DNA of 64,000 nt from Dendrolimus kikuchii (Eukaryota > Arthropoda > Insecta > Lepidoptera > Lasiocampidae): NCBI GenBank assembly GCA_019925095.2, contig CM034392.1, positions 17,898,387 through 17,962,386 of the forward strand, read 5' to 3'. A program made the translations under genes and the position numbers. Below the pieces are notes generated by a model. It was not told the origin of the DNA and ran no database searches. It was given only the letters and a program-made list of their open reading frames with translations. This document shows positions 53,600 to 64,000 of this stretch, piece by piece. Within the stretch, counting starts at the first letter, position 1. Each line of letters begins with the position of its first letter.

Positions 53600-56250
53600 C
53601 ATCAAACTAACAGTTTCAATATTACATTATCAAAATGTCTTTCTATGAAAGATTTTCAAACGCAGTGTTCATTCATTCACGAAATTCATTCTTCATTCAA
53701 TATCTTGTCACATATTATATGACCGTATTTGAGAAGTAAAAAATAATACTCGTCGAATACAGAAGTTTTTGCTTATTAGGTCAATTGAATGTTTCTTATG
53801 TATATGCAACGTGCATATGAGTGAGTTCCCTTATGTGTTAAGCGTGTACGTTATTACTTCAATTTGTAATAAAAAATATAAATACATCTTTATGTATTGT
53901 CATTTGACTTCCTTCCGGATAATTAAAAAATTGTGTATAGACTTGTTCGGAACATTCTAGTAACACATCTTGAAAACTAAGTTTTCTTCAAAGACAAAGC
54001 TTGGAGTTCGAAAATTCGATTTGAGACGGACGAATTACTACTATTTGGATTGTCGATTTTGTCCTCTGAATTTTGATTATTTATCTTCGTAACTTAATAT
54101 CAAAGTCGCTAAAGTTTTATTTGTGGAAAATATTGATTTTAACGAGTCCGTTTATATGTATTTATTCATAATGAATTGCTTTGTTATTAATTATTTATTT
54201 ATGCGTACTTGTCAGAGCTTAGTTATGCGGTCTTCCTGCTGGGTGGCCACATCATCGCGCACCTACACTTCATTTAAGGGGGTCCGAATGGTTCATACTG
54301 AATATAGATGGCACTGTAAGACATTCGCCTTAATTGCGTTACCAATTGTGAAAACTAAAAAAACATTAGCGCATAGTATGCGATTATTTTGATACATTCT
54401 TGACACAAAGACAATTTCAAAGATTCACGGCAACTTCTTAGGGAAATCTGAAGATAAACCTTAAAGACTAAGTGAATAATAAGTAGATATTGTGATAGCG
54501 ATTTGATAGTCTATAGTTTGATTGTACATTCCAGATGAAGTGTGATCACATATACTACATGACTTTTAAATCAGAATTCCAGTGCACATAAACATTAGTG
54601 ATTATTACGAAAAAAAGGCCACAAATTGAATATGAGTACAGGATTTCGCAAAAAGGTTTCGAAAGTATCGTTGTCGATGTCTTCGTAGTTCATCAAAAAT
54701 TGTCATACTAAAACTCATTGCATATTGGACGAAGAAATGAATACCAACAATCACTGATAAATTTAAAGTTTAGGTGTTTATAGTTTAGTAGAACATGAGA
54801 CAGTAGATGTCCTAGTGTGATACGAAATTTTGCAAGAATAGCTTTCTTTCATTGTTTTAGCATCTAAAAAAAGGCCATCGCTATTGCCGGATTGCTAAAT
54901 ATTGGCATTAGGTTTAATCAATCAACTTTGTATAGACAGTCAGATCCCCTTAACACCGTAATAAACACAGGTGAGCATACAATGTCCACACATTAATATA
55001 TATCGAGGACATAAATTTAAAAAGATAATTAGCAGATTGAAATAAAATCATTATTTATGCTGGTAAATGACATTTGTCTAAGCAACATTGCCAAAGTATC
55101 TAGCGCACATACGAAGGTCAACGACATTGCAAACATCAGGTAAAGGTACGCGTAGGCTAATTATGGCCGCTACTTATAATAGCTCATTAGCTGACTGCAA
55201 GTTTCGAAATCTGCAAATTAATATTTCATTTATTATGTATTGCGAAACCTGTCACTCAATCTTTGTATATTAATCTGATCAATTTGCCGACGATATTTAC
55301 TGATTCTGTAAAATTTGAATATTTAGATAAAAAACGACGAGTTCAAATTTTTATATTAAGTAGTTACACTATTAGAGGAGGAAGAGAGAGACAAAAAAAT
55401 ATTTAGTGTGGAGATCGAATGCACATGAAAATAATAAATGTAAAACGAATAGGACTTACACGTAAAACAAAGACATATGTAAGTATCCACATGGAGATAC
55501 CATGTGGATCCATAAGACGCATCCACGGGATCCTCTATATGTCAGACCACAGGATATAATTCGCCTGAAACTTTGAAGATCAAATTCCTGCGCCTACACT
55601 TACATGAGTAAAGTGATGTTTGAGAAGGTCATGTTAAATCCCTTGATGACCACCAGACGCGTTGTAGCCGATGAAAGGTCACCGTAAAACCAGGATGGCA
55701 TCTTTCAGTATCAATCCTTGCCTCCGGCGGGTTATTTCCCGCCGAGTTGAAAAAAGGGTAAAGAAGACAAGCTCGAGGCTCCTTTATAAGGTGATAAACA
55801 CCCGGAGGAAGAAGACCCGTAACTAGAAATGAGAATTGCACAGCAAATGCGTAACTTTGCTAAGTTCTTCTTCAAGCCCTCAAATATATTTTTAAATTAG
55901 TTTTATATATAGTGAAATGTATATAAAATTAGGAATAATATATATAATAATATTTAAATTAATGCTGCATTTTTTTACCGAAAACAAACCGATTTTAAAC
56001 TAAAAAGCAAAAAATAAATATTTAACAGACTTATTTCTACAAGATCTTTAAGTCGGTGTCAAGTAAATCATGAAAAAAAAAAACAAATTTGCAAAATACA
56101 TATAGTCATTTTTATGTTTTATGAAAAGAAACTTATTAAGAGTCGATTGGGTAGATGACGCGTCTTACAATAAATTCTAACATTATTTAAATATAAAAAT
56201 AGGCTTTAAAATATCATATTATCGATAATATTATAAAACTGTAAAAGTGT
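53600..56250. other. EcR intron, nothing recognised
   Basis: AT-rich. 55480-55515 has a short inverted pair (ATCCACATGG and CCATGTGGAT). 55660-55820 is slightly GC-rich without a recognisable product. Confidence 0.4.
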
Positions 56251-56259
56251 AGTGTTTTG

Positions 56260-56560
56260 GTTTTAGATTTTTGTGTTCGTCTGTTTGCTCGGGATTCGCG
56301 CAAAAACTACTGAACCAATTTTGATGCAGTTTTCGCTGCTCGATAGCAAATTCTCGAAATTAAAGTTTGCAGTACTTTATATCCCGGGAATCCAACAAGA
56401 ATTTTCTTGGAACCAGTTTAAAGTGGTCAGGTTGAAAAAAATATCTGATTCCGATCCTATATTTATACTGATCAATAGCAATTTCTCTATGACCTTTGCT
56501 ACTCGTCCACCGTGCACGAAGTCACGGGAGAATTCTAGTATTATATATCACTTTTTAAAT
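56260..56560 (+). repeat. Copy of the CCCGCGGGA-type interspersed repeat
   Basis: GTCTGTTTGCTCGGGATTCG, then TATCCCGGGAATCC and AGTTTAAAGTGGTCAGG follow 12660-13030 in order. Non-coding. Confidence 0.6.
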
Positions 56561-59500
56561 ATCACGATAGATTTTTTTTATTTACTGTTTAAACAATAAT
56601 TAAATGCGCATTTTGACTATTTGACTCTTACAAAATCTATGAGGCCGCGATGCTTTGTAAGATGATAAAAAGCGTCTTAATTGATTTAACGGATTTGATT
56701 AGGTTTACAAAGGTTTAAACAACAAAACTTTAAAAACAGAGACGCCCTAGGCCAGGCGTGCGACGCCGCTAGACGTATTTAGGTTAGCAATCCTTTATTT
56801 TTTATTTTGCGTTGTTAGCAACAAAATTAAGAGTATTACGTTAGGAACATTACATTAATGATAGTTAAAGAATATTTCTATAATAAGGTAAAAAAGTTTT
56901 AATTGTCTTTAAAGTTTTTAAGGATTTAAAGCCCTTATTGTTTTTGAGTGAAGTTCTTGATAAATGGCCGTAGATAGTGGCGATTTATTGCAGTATTCAC
57001 TGTATATAATATTCTCTTAACCAATTTGCAATTGAGTTTCGATAGCCGCTGTACGTAGTGATACTGAGAGCAATCCTCCAAGCCGGGCCGACCGGTTCCA
57101 GACTGAAAGCTGTTTATGGTCCGACCAGACATACATAAATAGTTGCACTGCAAACCATCCATCTTCATGTTTTCAAGCCGCTTATGTTTCTTATTTTATA
57201 GTGGGCTAGACAATTGATACTCAGTATTATCTCTATACATAATTCAACCATAACTGACTTTTTATCTGTGCATTTGAGCATATTAATCTTAGAGAGGAAT
57301 ACCTATTTCAATTTTAAAATTTCCTTTTATATAAAACTAGAATAGAATATAATTTATTAGCAGTAATTAAAATTGCTATATAACATAACACTACGACATA
57401 AGGGAGTGGAGTAGTAATTATAAACAGCGCAACACAATAATGACAAGGATTAAAACTTATTTTACAGAACAAAAAAAAATTTTGATATACCAGAAATAAT
57501 AATGTGATTCAAACTGGATTCATTTTCAGCTGGTATAGTGATACTTTCTTAAAGTAATTTATATTACAGTGAAACAATGGGCCTGTTAATTAATAACTGG
57601 CACTTTGACGGTGCCATATAACATTCCAAGCAATGCATCAACGAATCAGATATGGGAGGTAGACCGATTGTCTCGGCACTAAGAATGCAAGAAAGTCAAT
57701 GCGTACAATATAAGATTCAATCTTCTGACAATATTACTCGCGTGTGAGTGTTTCATTGCTGACAGCAGTTAGAAACAGTGCAGATAAAATCTGCGTTGTT
57801 TGAACAAGGCCGACGGTTGCTCTCGCGAGCTAGATGCGTGATTCACTTTCACTACGAATTACAAACCCTCTTTTATAAACTGGTACACTTTAATCGAACT
57901 AATGATCGGGGATATGATCCGTCTGGTACTCTATTATTCGAGAACGTGTTACATAAGCCGACCACGTGGAGTCCGGAGCGTTGACCCCGTGAAAACTGTC
58001 GCTGATAGGGTAACGCTATCATGCACCTGCAGCCCAGATAACGACAGAATTTCGGTGATAATAAATCGACACACACACACACGCATATTATAAACGGGTG
58101 CACTAGTGAAGCTTGAGTAACAGAGATTCGAGATAAAGTTGTTTTCACGTAGTTGCAATAGCGAGATGGCCTTGCCCAACCATCTTTACATTCATATTCC
58201 GTGCTGGATTCACCCACTTTTGCCGGCGGTTGCCAATTCGTTGCATAAACGACCCAGTAATGTCAAAGGAGGTCATTGTCGCATTACGCGGCCGCCAATC
58301 ACCGGCGCCTAGCAGGTAAGCACGCTAGTTGCAGGTTAGATAATTATATCGATTGAACCCTGGTCTCCTTCAGCGTGTCTGTGACCCCGATGTAAATAAC
58401 CTGAGGCGGTTGTACTGTAAACAACTGACGCTTGCTTGCGTCAATCTCAAACGCCGTGGCCACTACGCTGCGCGGCGCCGCGACCGGCCGCCGAAGCTCC
58501 GCCTCTCAGTCAATTAGTATGCTCTCACAGATTTGGCTTACATATAAACTAATTGTGACCACGAAGATAATATTATAAAGGAATGGAAAGTCGCCATACG
58601 ATGACGTATTTAGTTTGTTTCTAATTATAATCTACATTTCGTCATACATCTATAAAGTGTAATGTTTATCACTGAGGTCACACACAACCTTCAATAATGG
58701 TATGGAAAATTAAATATTTTGGCGATTGATTAAATTTTGAAACTTATACTATAATATAATTTTAAAAAATAAACAATATTTCAAATCAATAAATATGATT
58801 TACCAAAGTTCTCAAAACATTTGTTACATGTACAACCAAATATTGATATTTGTATAATTTTAATAATAATTAGAGGTCATCTGAAATTAGTAAGCTATAA
58901 AAAACGAATTCATTTTAAAAATGTAAAATTTATTTTCAATATGATTTAATAACAAATCGCACTTTAACATACAATGTAGCTGTAATTTACATTATTATTC
59001 AAAGAAAAGCAGCTATGTACACAAAGACAAGTAAAGACTCGCTAAAGCAATAAATAGGTGCATTACTGCTACGCTATCAACATAGTAAGGTGACCTAAAT
59101 GATAAGATTATTATTTCAATAGCTAAACTACACACTAACACATGCACAGATTGTTACTGTGTGAGTGAATTTGCGTCGGGTTCGTTCGTACAATGACTTT
59201 GTCGACCTTGAATACTGACTGCCTCGTATATCAAGACACACATACACACAGTATTTGGCATATGGAATGTGCACGTAATTTTAGCAACAAATATTCATTC
59301 CAAGTGTAATCGAACATTAAAATTGATTAATGTCTATGCTTTAGAGGTATATCCATATATGTAAAGGTTTTATTGAGTCCTATATGCTTTGGGCTGATAT
59401 TATAACAGTTCAACATACGATAAGCTGAATGCCAAAGCGCAATGCATGATGCACATCAATCAAGGCCAAGCGGACGGAATTATCGCGGCTCGCGGTCGGC

Positions 59501-59947
59501 CGCTTGAAGCGGGGCCATGTTCACCACGCGACGCTTGAATTTATGAATTTACATGCAATTTTATGGGCAGGTTATCCTAGATATTATATTCTAAGCCCGC
59601 AGTGCCTTATATGCCCTAAACACACTTGTGCGAGCCATTCTATTAATTACAAAACTATTAATAAACAAGAAATTATCCCTTAAAGTCACTTTCCAATGCG
59701 ACATCTATTATTACATGTAATTTTAATATATGTTCGTGTTGTATTGTAACTTATATTTAAAACGGAAAATAGTTTTAAAATTAAATTATAATATTTGCAG
59801 GTCTTTTACGGTAGGAATGTTGAGGTATCGGTTTTTGAACTTAATGTAATCAAACAAGCAATTATTTCTGCCATACATATTTTTTTAAAAATTTATAGAC
59901 CAATTTGAAAAGTTGATCAGATGACATTATTATTATAATTTAATATA
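56561..59947. other. EcR intron with a GC-rich island, no gene recognised
   Basis: 58430-58505 is strongly GC-rich with many CG pairs (TGCGCGGCGCCGCGACCGGC). It is preceded by 58190-58430, which is moderately GC-rich. A smaller GC-rich patch is at 59465-59530. I find no EcR isoform leader on the minus strand and no clear frame. Candidates are regulatory DNA or an untranslated leader exon. Confidence 0.3.
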
Positions 59948-60146
59948 TCTATACTAATATTATAAAGAGGTAAAGTTTGTGAGTTTGTGACGTTGTAGAT
60001 GGTAATCTCTGAATCTACTAAACCGATTTTAAAAATTCTTTTACTGTTTGAAAGCTACGTTAACAGATTGTCATAGGCTATATAACATGATGGTATATAC
60101 CACAGGAGCGGGACAGAGCGCGGGTGAAACCGCGCCCGGCCGCTAG
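59948..60146 (+). mobile_element. Short Helitron-like element, complete
   Basis: It starts with TC (TCTATACTAATATTATAAAG), has the CTACTAAACCGATTTTAAAA segment, and ends with a hairpin GCGCGGGTGAAACCGCGCCC followed by GGCCG and CTAG before T. Start with TC, terminal hairpin and CTAG end together are the Helitron layout; 199 bp with no coding means non-autonomous. Confidence 0.8.
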
Positions 60147-60149
60147 TTA

Positions 60150-61240
60150 TATATAATATATGAAATTATAATAATGATATATATTATATTTATATTAAAA
60201 TTTGGCAAACACACTTAATGTATTTACGAGCATTCAATTAATATAACAAAGGTTGGTGAGCGTAAGCGCTACCATACAAAAGCGTTTGATAATAATCATC
60301 TCTATCATTAAATTAAATTGCTTCTTAAACAGTTAATTAGCTACTATATTAATTTGTGAGTTATCTGAACCGTTATTTCTTTTCACGCTACCTGTATGAT
60401 ACGAACATTGTTTGCTAAATTCATTCTCTTTGATGTTGCTTTTTGGCCGAAGAATTTGCGAGAACGGCGTGGCGTGGGTGTTTGGATATGATACGGCACA
60501 AAGTTCGTAAAGACACGTGTCAATTAAGGCAGGGAATAAGAAATATTCTTCCCAATTTCGCACTGTTTACGTGTACGGGTAATTTATACTTCATGCTTGG
60601 GGAACTTCATGATACATTGCATTTGTTTAATGTATTTTTAAAAACTCCATTTTTTGGTTTGGGACCATTTTGGTAAATACATATCTCTTTCTTTTATGTT
60701 GTTTAGGTTCGCGTTTGCCCAATTTCACATGATGTCAGATGGAAAGGTAGTCTAAGAGAAAGCCCGTTTACTTAGAAGATATCTATTCACGCTATTCTTG
60801 AAGACGCTTAAATTGTTTCAGTGAAAACAGATGACAGTAAAGAATTCCACTCCTCACCGGTATCTAAATAAAAGTGGAAGCTTAGCGCTTCGTCTACTTG
60901 GTTGGTATTTCACCATATATCGGTGGCCTAAGTTCGTACATCTGTTTGACTGTTTGTAAAAAGATGAATAAAAATTAATCTTTTACCACTTATTAAGTTA
61001 AATAAGTCATTAGAAATCATTACCATGATTTTTCAGAATTTCTCAAACGAAATTCCATACGACAACATGATCTTTACTTTTTTCACGATTTTACTATAGT
61101 ATTGTGTAAGTGGCATATCGATTATACGTCTGTACAGACAGATAAATAAAATTGAAGTGTCTTTGTGATGTCAAAATAACAGCTTTTTACCAAATCCATA
61201 TGAAATTATACACGGCACTTATATTAAAAAAATCAATTTA
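60150..61240. other. EcR intron, nothing recognised
   Basis: AT-rich DNA without recognisable frames or shared repeats. Confidence 0.4.
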
Positions 61241-61244
61241 AATT

Positions 61245-61410
61245 ATTTTGCCTGTCTGCCTGGCTGTTCCGGCTAATCTTTGAAACAACCGAAGCGCTTT
61301 TAACTGGACTTTCACTGGCAGATAGCTAATGTTATAAGGAGTAACTTAGGCTATTTGTTTAGGGTGCTGCGAAAAAAAAACCACGCGGACTTAGTCGCGG
61401 GTACAGCTAG
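61245..61410 (+). mobile_element. Helitron-like 3' end
   Basis: It closes CCACGCGGACTTAGTCGCGG, then GTACAG and CTAG (61407-61410). The short hairpin CGCGGAC..GTCGCG precedes the end. The 5' limit is uncertain. Confidence 0.6.
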
Positions 61411-62139
61411 TTTCTACTAAAATTAAACATACTCATTTTTAAGAAAAATAATAGTGACATATTAATAGACAAATAGTCGAACGAATATGACGATTTTATA
61501 ACGGTTCATCTATGGAACCCTAAAAGTTTTAACTAAATTCCATTAAATTAAATGTAACAATAATATAGTCCAGTAGTACTGACCGTCGCTCCTGAAATAG
61601 AGACACAAGTACCAGCCTTATGAATCGCCGGCTAAATTCAATCAATGATACACGCTGTAAGTGAACTCTAAATATAGAATATTGCCAATAAATAATCTCT
61701 AAATAAGCAAGCTTGTTCAAACTACGTATTGAGATTTGCATTGTCACGTTTTATACATTTTTTTTCAATGTGATCTTTCATTGTGTCAATGTACTGTGAT
61801 TAAACCGGTCTTAACATTTAATGTGCATAAACTGCCTTACTGAACAATTGGCACGAATGAAAATGTGAGAATGTGTTATAAACTTATAAATGTTATAATA
61901 TTAATACATAGCGTATTGTTGGCAATTACGTTAATTACACAAAATGATAATATTATTACTTTTATTATCATTACCTCAATGATAATTTTAAGTGTTCATT
62001 AAAAAGATTTAATACGAAATTGTTTCTAGAAACCTTACGAAATAATTTAAAAGGCACATAAATACTTGAACTAGTTTAAAACATATTTGGTACTATTAAG
62101 GCGGAGTTAAAGATTGTATTGATATCGATCTTTATAAAT
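61411..62139. other. EcR intron, nothing recognised
   Basis: AT-rich sequence, no gene and no shared repeat seen. Confidence 0.4.
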
Positions 62140-62590
62140 GTACTAAGATATGCCCGTGACTTCGTCCACGCTTGACTTGAAATTCTCGCGGCATTCCCAG
62201 GACACAAAGTATCACAGCATTTAAAAAAGAATGTAAGCTATCGTTTAAATGAAAACTGTGTCGGAATTAGGTAATTTTTATGCACCCGAACAACTTCAAA
62301 CCGCTCCCGGGAAAATTCCCGCGGATTCCCGGAAAAAAAATCATACGTTTTATTACATAAAACTTGCTATCGATAAGCGAAAACCCCGCGTTGGAATTCG
62401 ATTTTTTTTAATCTGGCCCTTTTATATTACTCTCAGAATAAACCCCGCGGGGTTCCCGGGATAAAAAGTAGCGCAGATTTTAAGTCTCAAAATTTGCTGT
62501 CGATCATCGAAAACCGCATCAAAATCAATTTTTTACGTGAATCCCGAACAAACAGATAAACAGACAAGAAATCTAAGAAAAATTGCATCG
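62140..62590 (-). repeat. Copy of the CCCGCGGGA-type repeat, minus orientation
   Basis: Read on the minus strand it has GTCTGTTTATCTGTTTGTTC, GGGATTCACG, then CCCGGGAACCCCGCGGGGTT and a second CCGCGGGAATTTTCCCGGGA block. At the plus-left end, GCCCGTGACTTCGTCCACGC is the reverse of a Helitron-like hairpin end, so the family may itself be Helitron-derived. Confidence 0.6.
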
Positions 62591-62752
62591 TGTTCTCCAT
62601 CGTTTATGTAGTCTGTCCCAGTTTTTTATTAAATAGCTTCAATGTACAGCCACGTTATGTTTAGAATTTTATAATATTATAGATGATGAAACGAATGCTT
62701 TTGGCATAAAAGATGCATACTAGGATTCAAAATCGGCATATAAAACATAACT

Positions 62753-62968
62753 TTGAACAGAGGACTTAAAGAAGTCGTTTTCGCAGATTGGTATGATGAA
62801 CATGACAAGTATCAAAATAAAGCAGAACTTTATGCTACTTACAACTACCACGGTGTATTCCGACACAGGTCGAAAAGCAACCGGTTCAGGCCCTCAGTTC
62901 CTAAATCGCACTTCACTACAGAGAAACGGCAGATACGTGTTCCACCAGAGCACTTGAGACAACTGTGA
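62753..62968 (+). CDS. Unassigned small frame, protein-like composition
   Basis: About 71 codons reading GLKEVVFADWYDEHDKYQNK, then AELYATYNYHGVFRHRSKSN and ends VPPEHLRQL plus stop. The mix of Trp, Tyr, His and charged residues is unlike random AT-rich translation, but I recognise no family. No matching partner exon is seen nearby. It may be a host exon, a pseudogene or chance. Confidence 0.2.
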   Translation: MNRGLKEVVFADWYDEHDKYQNKAELYATYNYHGVFRHRSKSNRFRPSVPKSHFTTEKRQIRVPPEHLRQL

Positions 62969-63563
62969 CGGGTATATCATTTATTCCCTTGAAATAAGAA
63001 GGCATGAGTGGTCTGTGATTTAGTTATTTATAATCCTCTATTATTAATATAACGAATATCAATCGGCATTGTCAGATTTAACTCAAGTTTATGTTCTGAA
63101 ATACTAATTTCGAGTAATAGATTATATTCGCAAGCATCCATTAAATTGTGTGCCAAATCGCATTAAGATATGCCTGGCCATTTCAAAAGTCACACATGTA
63201 GCAAATGCAATTGTAAATGTAGATTTACAAGGAGGTATCTCTCCGGCGATCTTGATTCTATAATGCGCTGGAGGTTTGTTGTATGCTATTCCGTATCATG
63301 TAAGTAACACAATAAAGTGTCCAGAGAGAATTGCGCGGAGGCGCGTACATTGTCCACATTAGAGATGCCACGAATTGTGGTTTGGTCGAATGACGAAAAT
63401 TCGGCCATGCTCTCGGCCGAAGCGCCGAAAATTCGGCTGCCAAATGTTCGGTGTAACACGTGTGCATTCCGCGCGTAACAGGATTTTTTATTTGATTCTG
63501 ACATTTTATAAACTGACCGAAACGTGAGATTAATCTAAAAATTATCAATTATTATAATCAATA
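62969..63563. other. EcR intron, nothing firm
   Basis: 63395-63440 repeats the word TTCGGC/GGCCGAA (AAAATTCGGCCATGC, CTCGGCCGAAGCGCCG), and similar CGAATATTC/CCGAAT words recur at 63825-63890 on the far side of the Helitron-like copy. This may be an older element split by it. Confidence 0.35.
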
Positions 63564-63776
63564 CTAGCTGTCCCGGCAGACGTTATTCTGCCCTGAAGAA
63601 ATAAAATTTAAAACCCGATTCCAGCGCCACCTACCGGGTCCAAATGGAAGCTATCCTATCTTTCAAGTCGGATCAAACTGCACACGGTGTGCAAATTTGA
63701 TTAAAATCGGTCAACTAGTTTAGGAGTCCATCGCGGACAAACAACGTGACACGTAATTTATATATATTAAGATTAA
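63564..63776 (-). mobile_element. Short Helitron-like element, complete
   Basis: On the minus strand it begins TCTTAATATATATAAATT and ends with the hairpin GGCAGAATAACGTCTGCC, then GGGACAG and CTAG (63564-63567). The internal AGCGCCACCTACCGGGTCC block (plus strand) is shared with 39159 and 10710. Confidence 0.78.
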
Positions 63777-64000
63777 TAAATAATTTGAGATTGAAATAAC
63801 ATTTTGGAGGCATAAGTGCGTTTTTTCACGATTCGGCAGAATACCGAATAAAAAAGTGACCGAAAATCGAATAGCAGCCGAATATTCTTGGCATCTCCAG
63901 TCCACATTACGAATCTCGACACTCGAAGTAAGATAACAATGGATACTTATAGTTCAAAGTCACGTATATTCGCACTTAAGTTCCGCATTGGTTGCGTTTC
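63777..64000. other. Window edge, nothing firm
   Basis: AT-rich, with the CGAAT/GCCGAAT words noted for 62969-63563. No coding sequence recognised. Confidence 0.35.

Overview
The window is nuclear DNA from an animal, almost certainly a lepidopteran insect. It is AT-rich, its genes are split by GT/AG introns, and it is full of transposon relics (mariner/Tc1, R1- and Jockey-type LINEs, short Helitron-like elements ending in CTAG, palindromic MITEs). The two real genes both point to Lepidoptera: an ecdysone receptor (EcR) and a tandem C-type-lectin-domain protein of the immulectin type. Neither identification comes from a database search; both rest on motifs and on exon phases that fit together.

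Left part, 1 to about 12.4 kb, minus strand: the 5' portion of an immulectin-like secreted lectin. A signal-peptide exon (12357-12411), two exons that make the first lectin domain (11007-11270 and 3448-3645) and the first half of the second domain (2689-2934) join in phase 1 throughout. The last exon or exons are not visible and should lie left of position 1. The introns hold two dead mariner elements, an inverted-repeat structure of about 3.1 kb that contains a GC-rich fold-back and a truncated R1-type LINE, and a 3' scrap of another R1-type LINE.

Middle part, 12.4-25 kb: intergenic, mostly nested transposable elements. It holds a decayed LINE (13.7-15.2 kb), an R1-type reverse transcriptase fragment (16.8 kb), and a Jockey-like LINE split by a long R1-type element whose ORF2 has one stop codon (19.5-22.9 kb). 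Helitron-like and MITE copies follow.

Right part, 25-64 kb: EcR on the minus strand. Six exons between 37746 and 33111 encode all of the common region: hinge, two-zinc-finger DNA-binding domain, ligand-binding domain and stop. From 33110 down to about 25 kb there is no coding sequence and few transposons, which fits a long 3' untranslated region followed by spacer. From 37747 to 64000 no isoform-specific EcR-A or EcR-B1 exon could be recognised, so this stretch reads as the large intron upstream of the common exons. It contains more mariner/Tc1 relics, Helitron-like copies, a tRNA-derived SINE-like unit, several perfect hairpins and two GC-rich islands.

The two genes have no evident functional link. 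I found no convincing new multi-gene system. The most unusual structures are the large inverted repeat with its inner fold-back, three identical 44-bp repeats inside an EcR intron bracketed by an inverted repeat, and a mariner whose reading frame is whole except for two stop codons.
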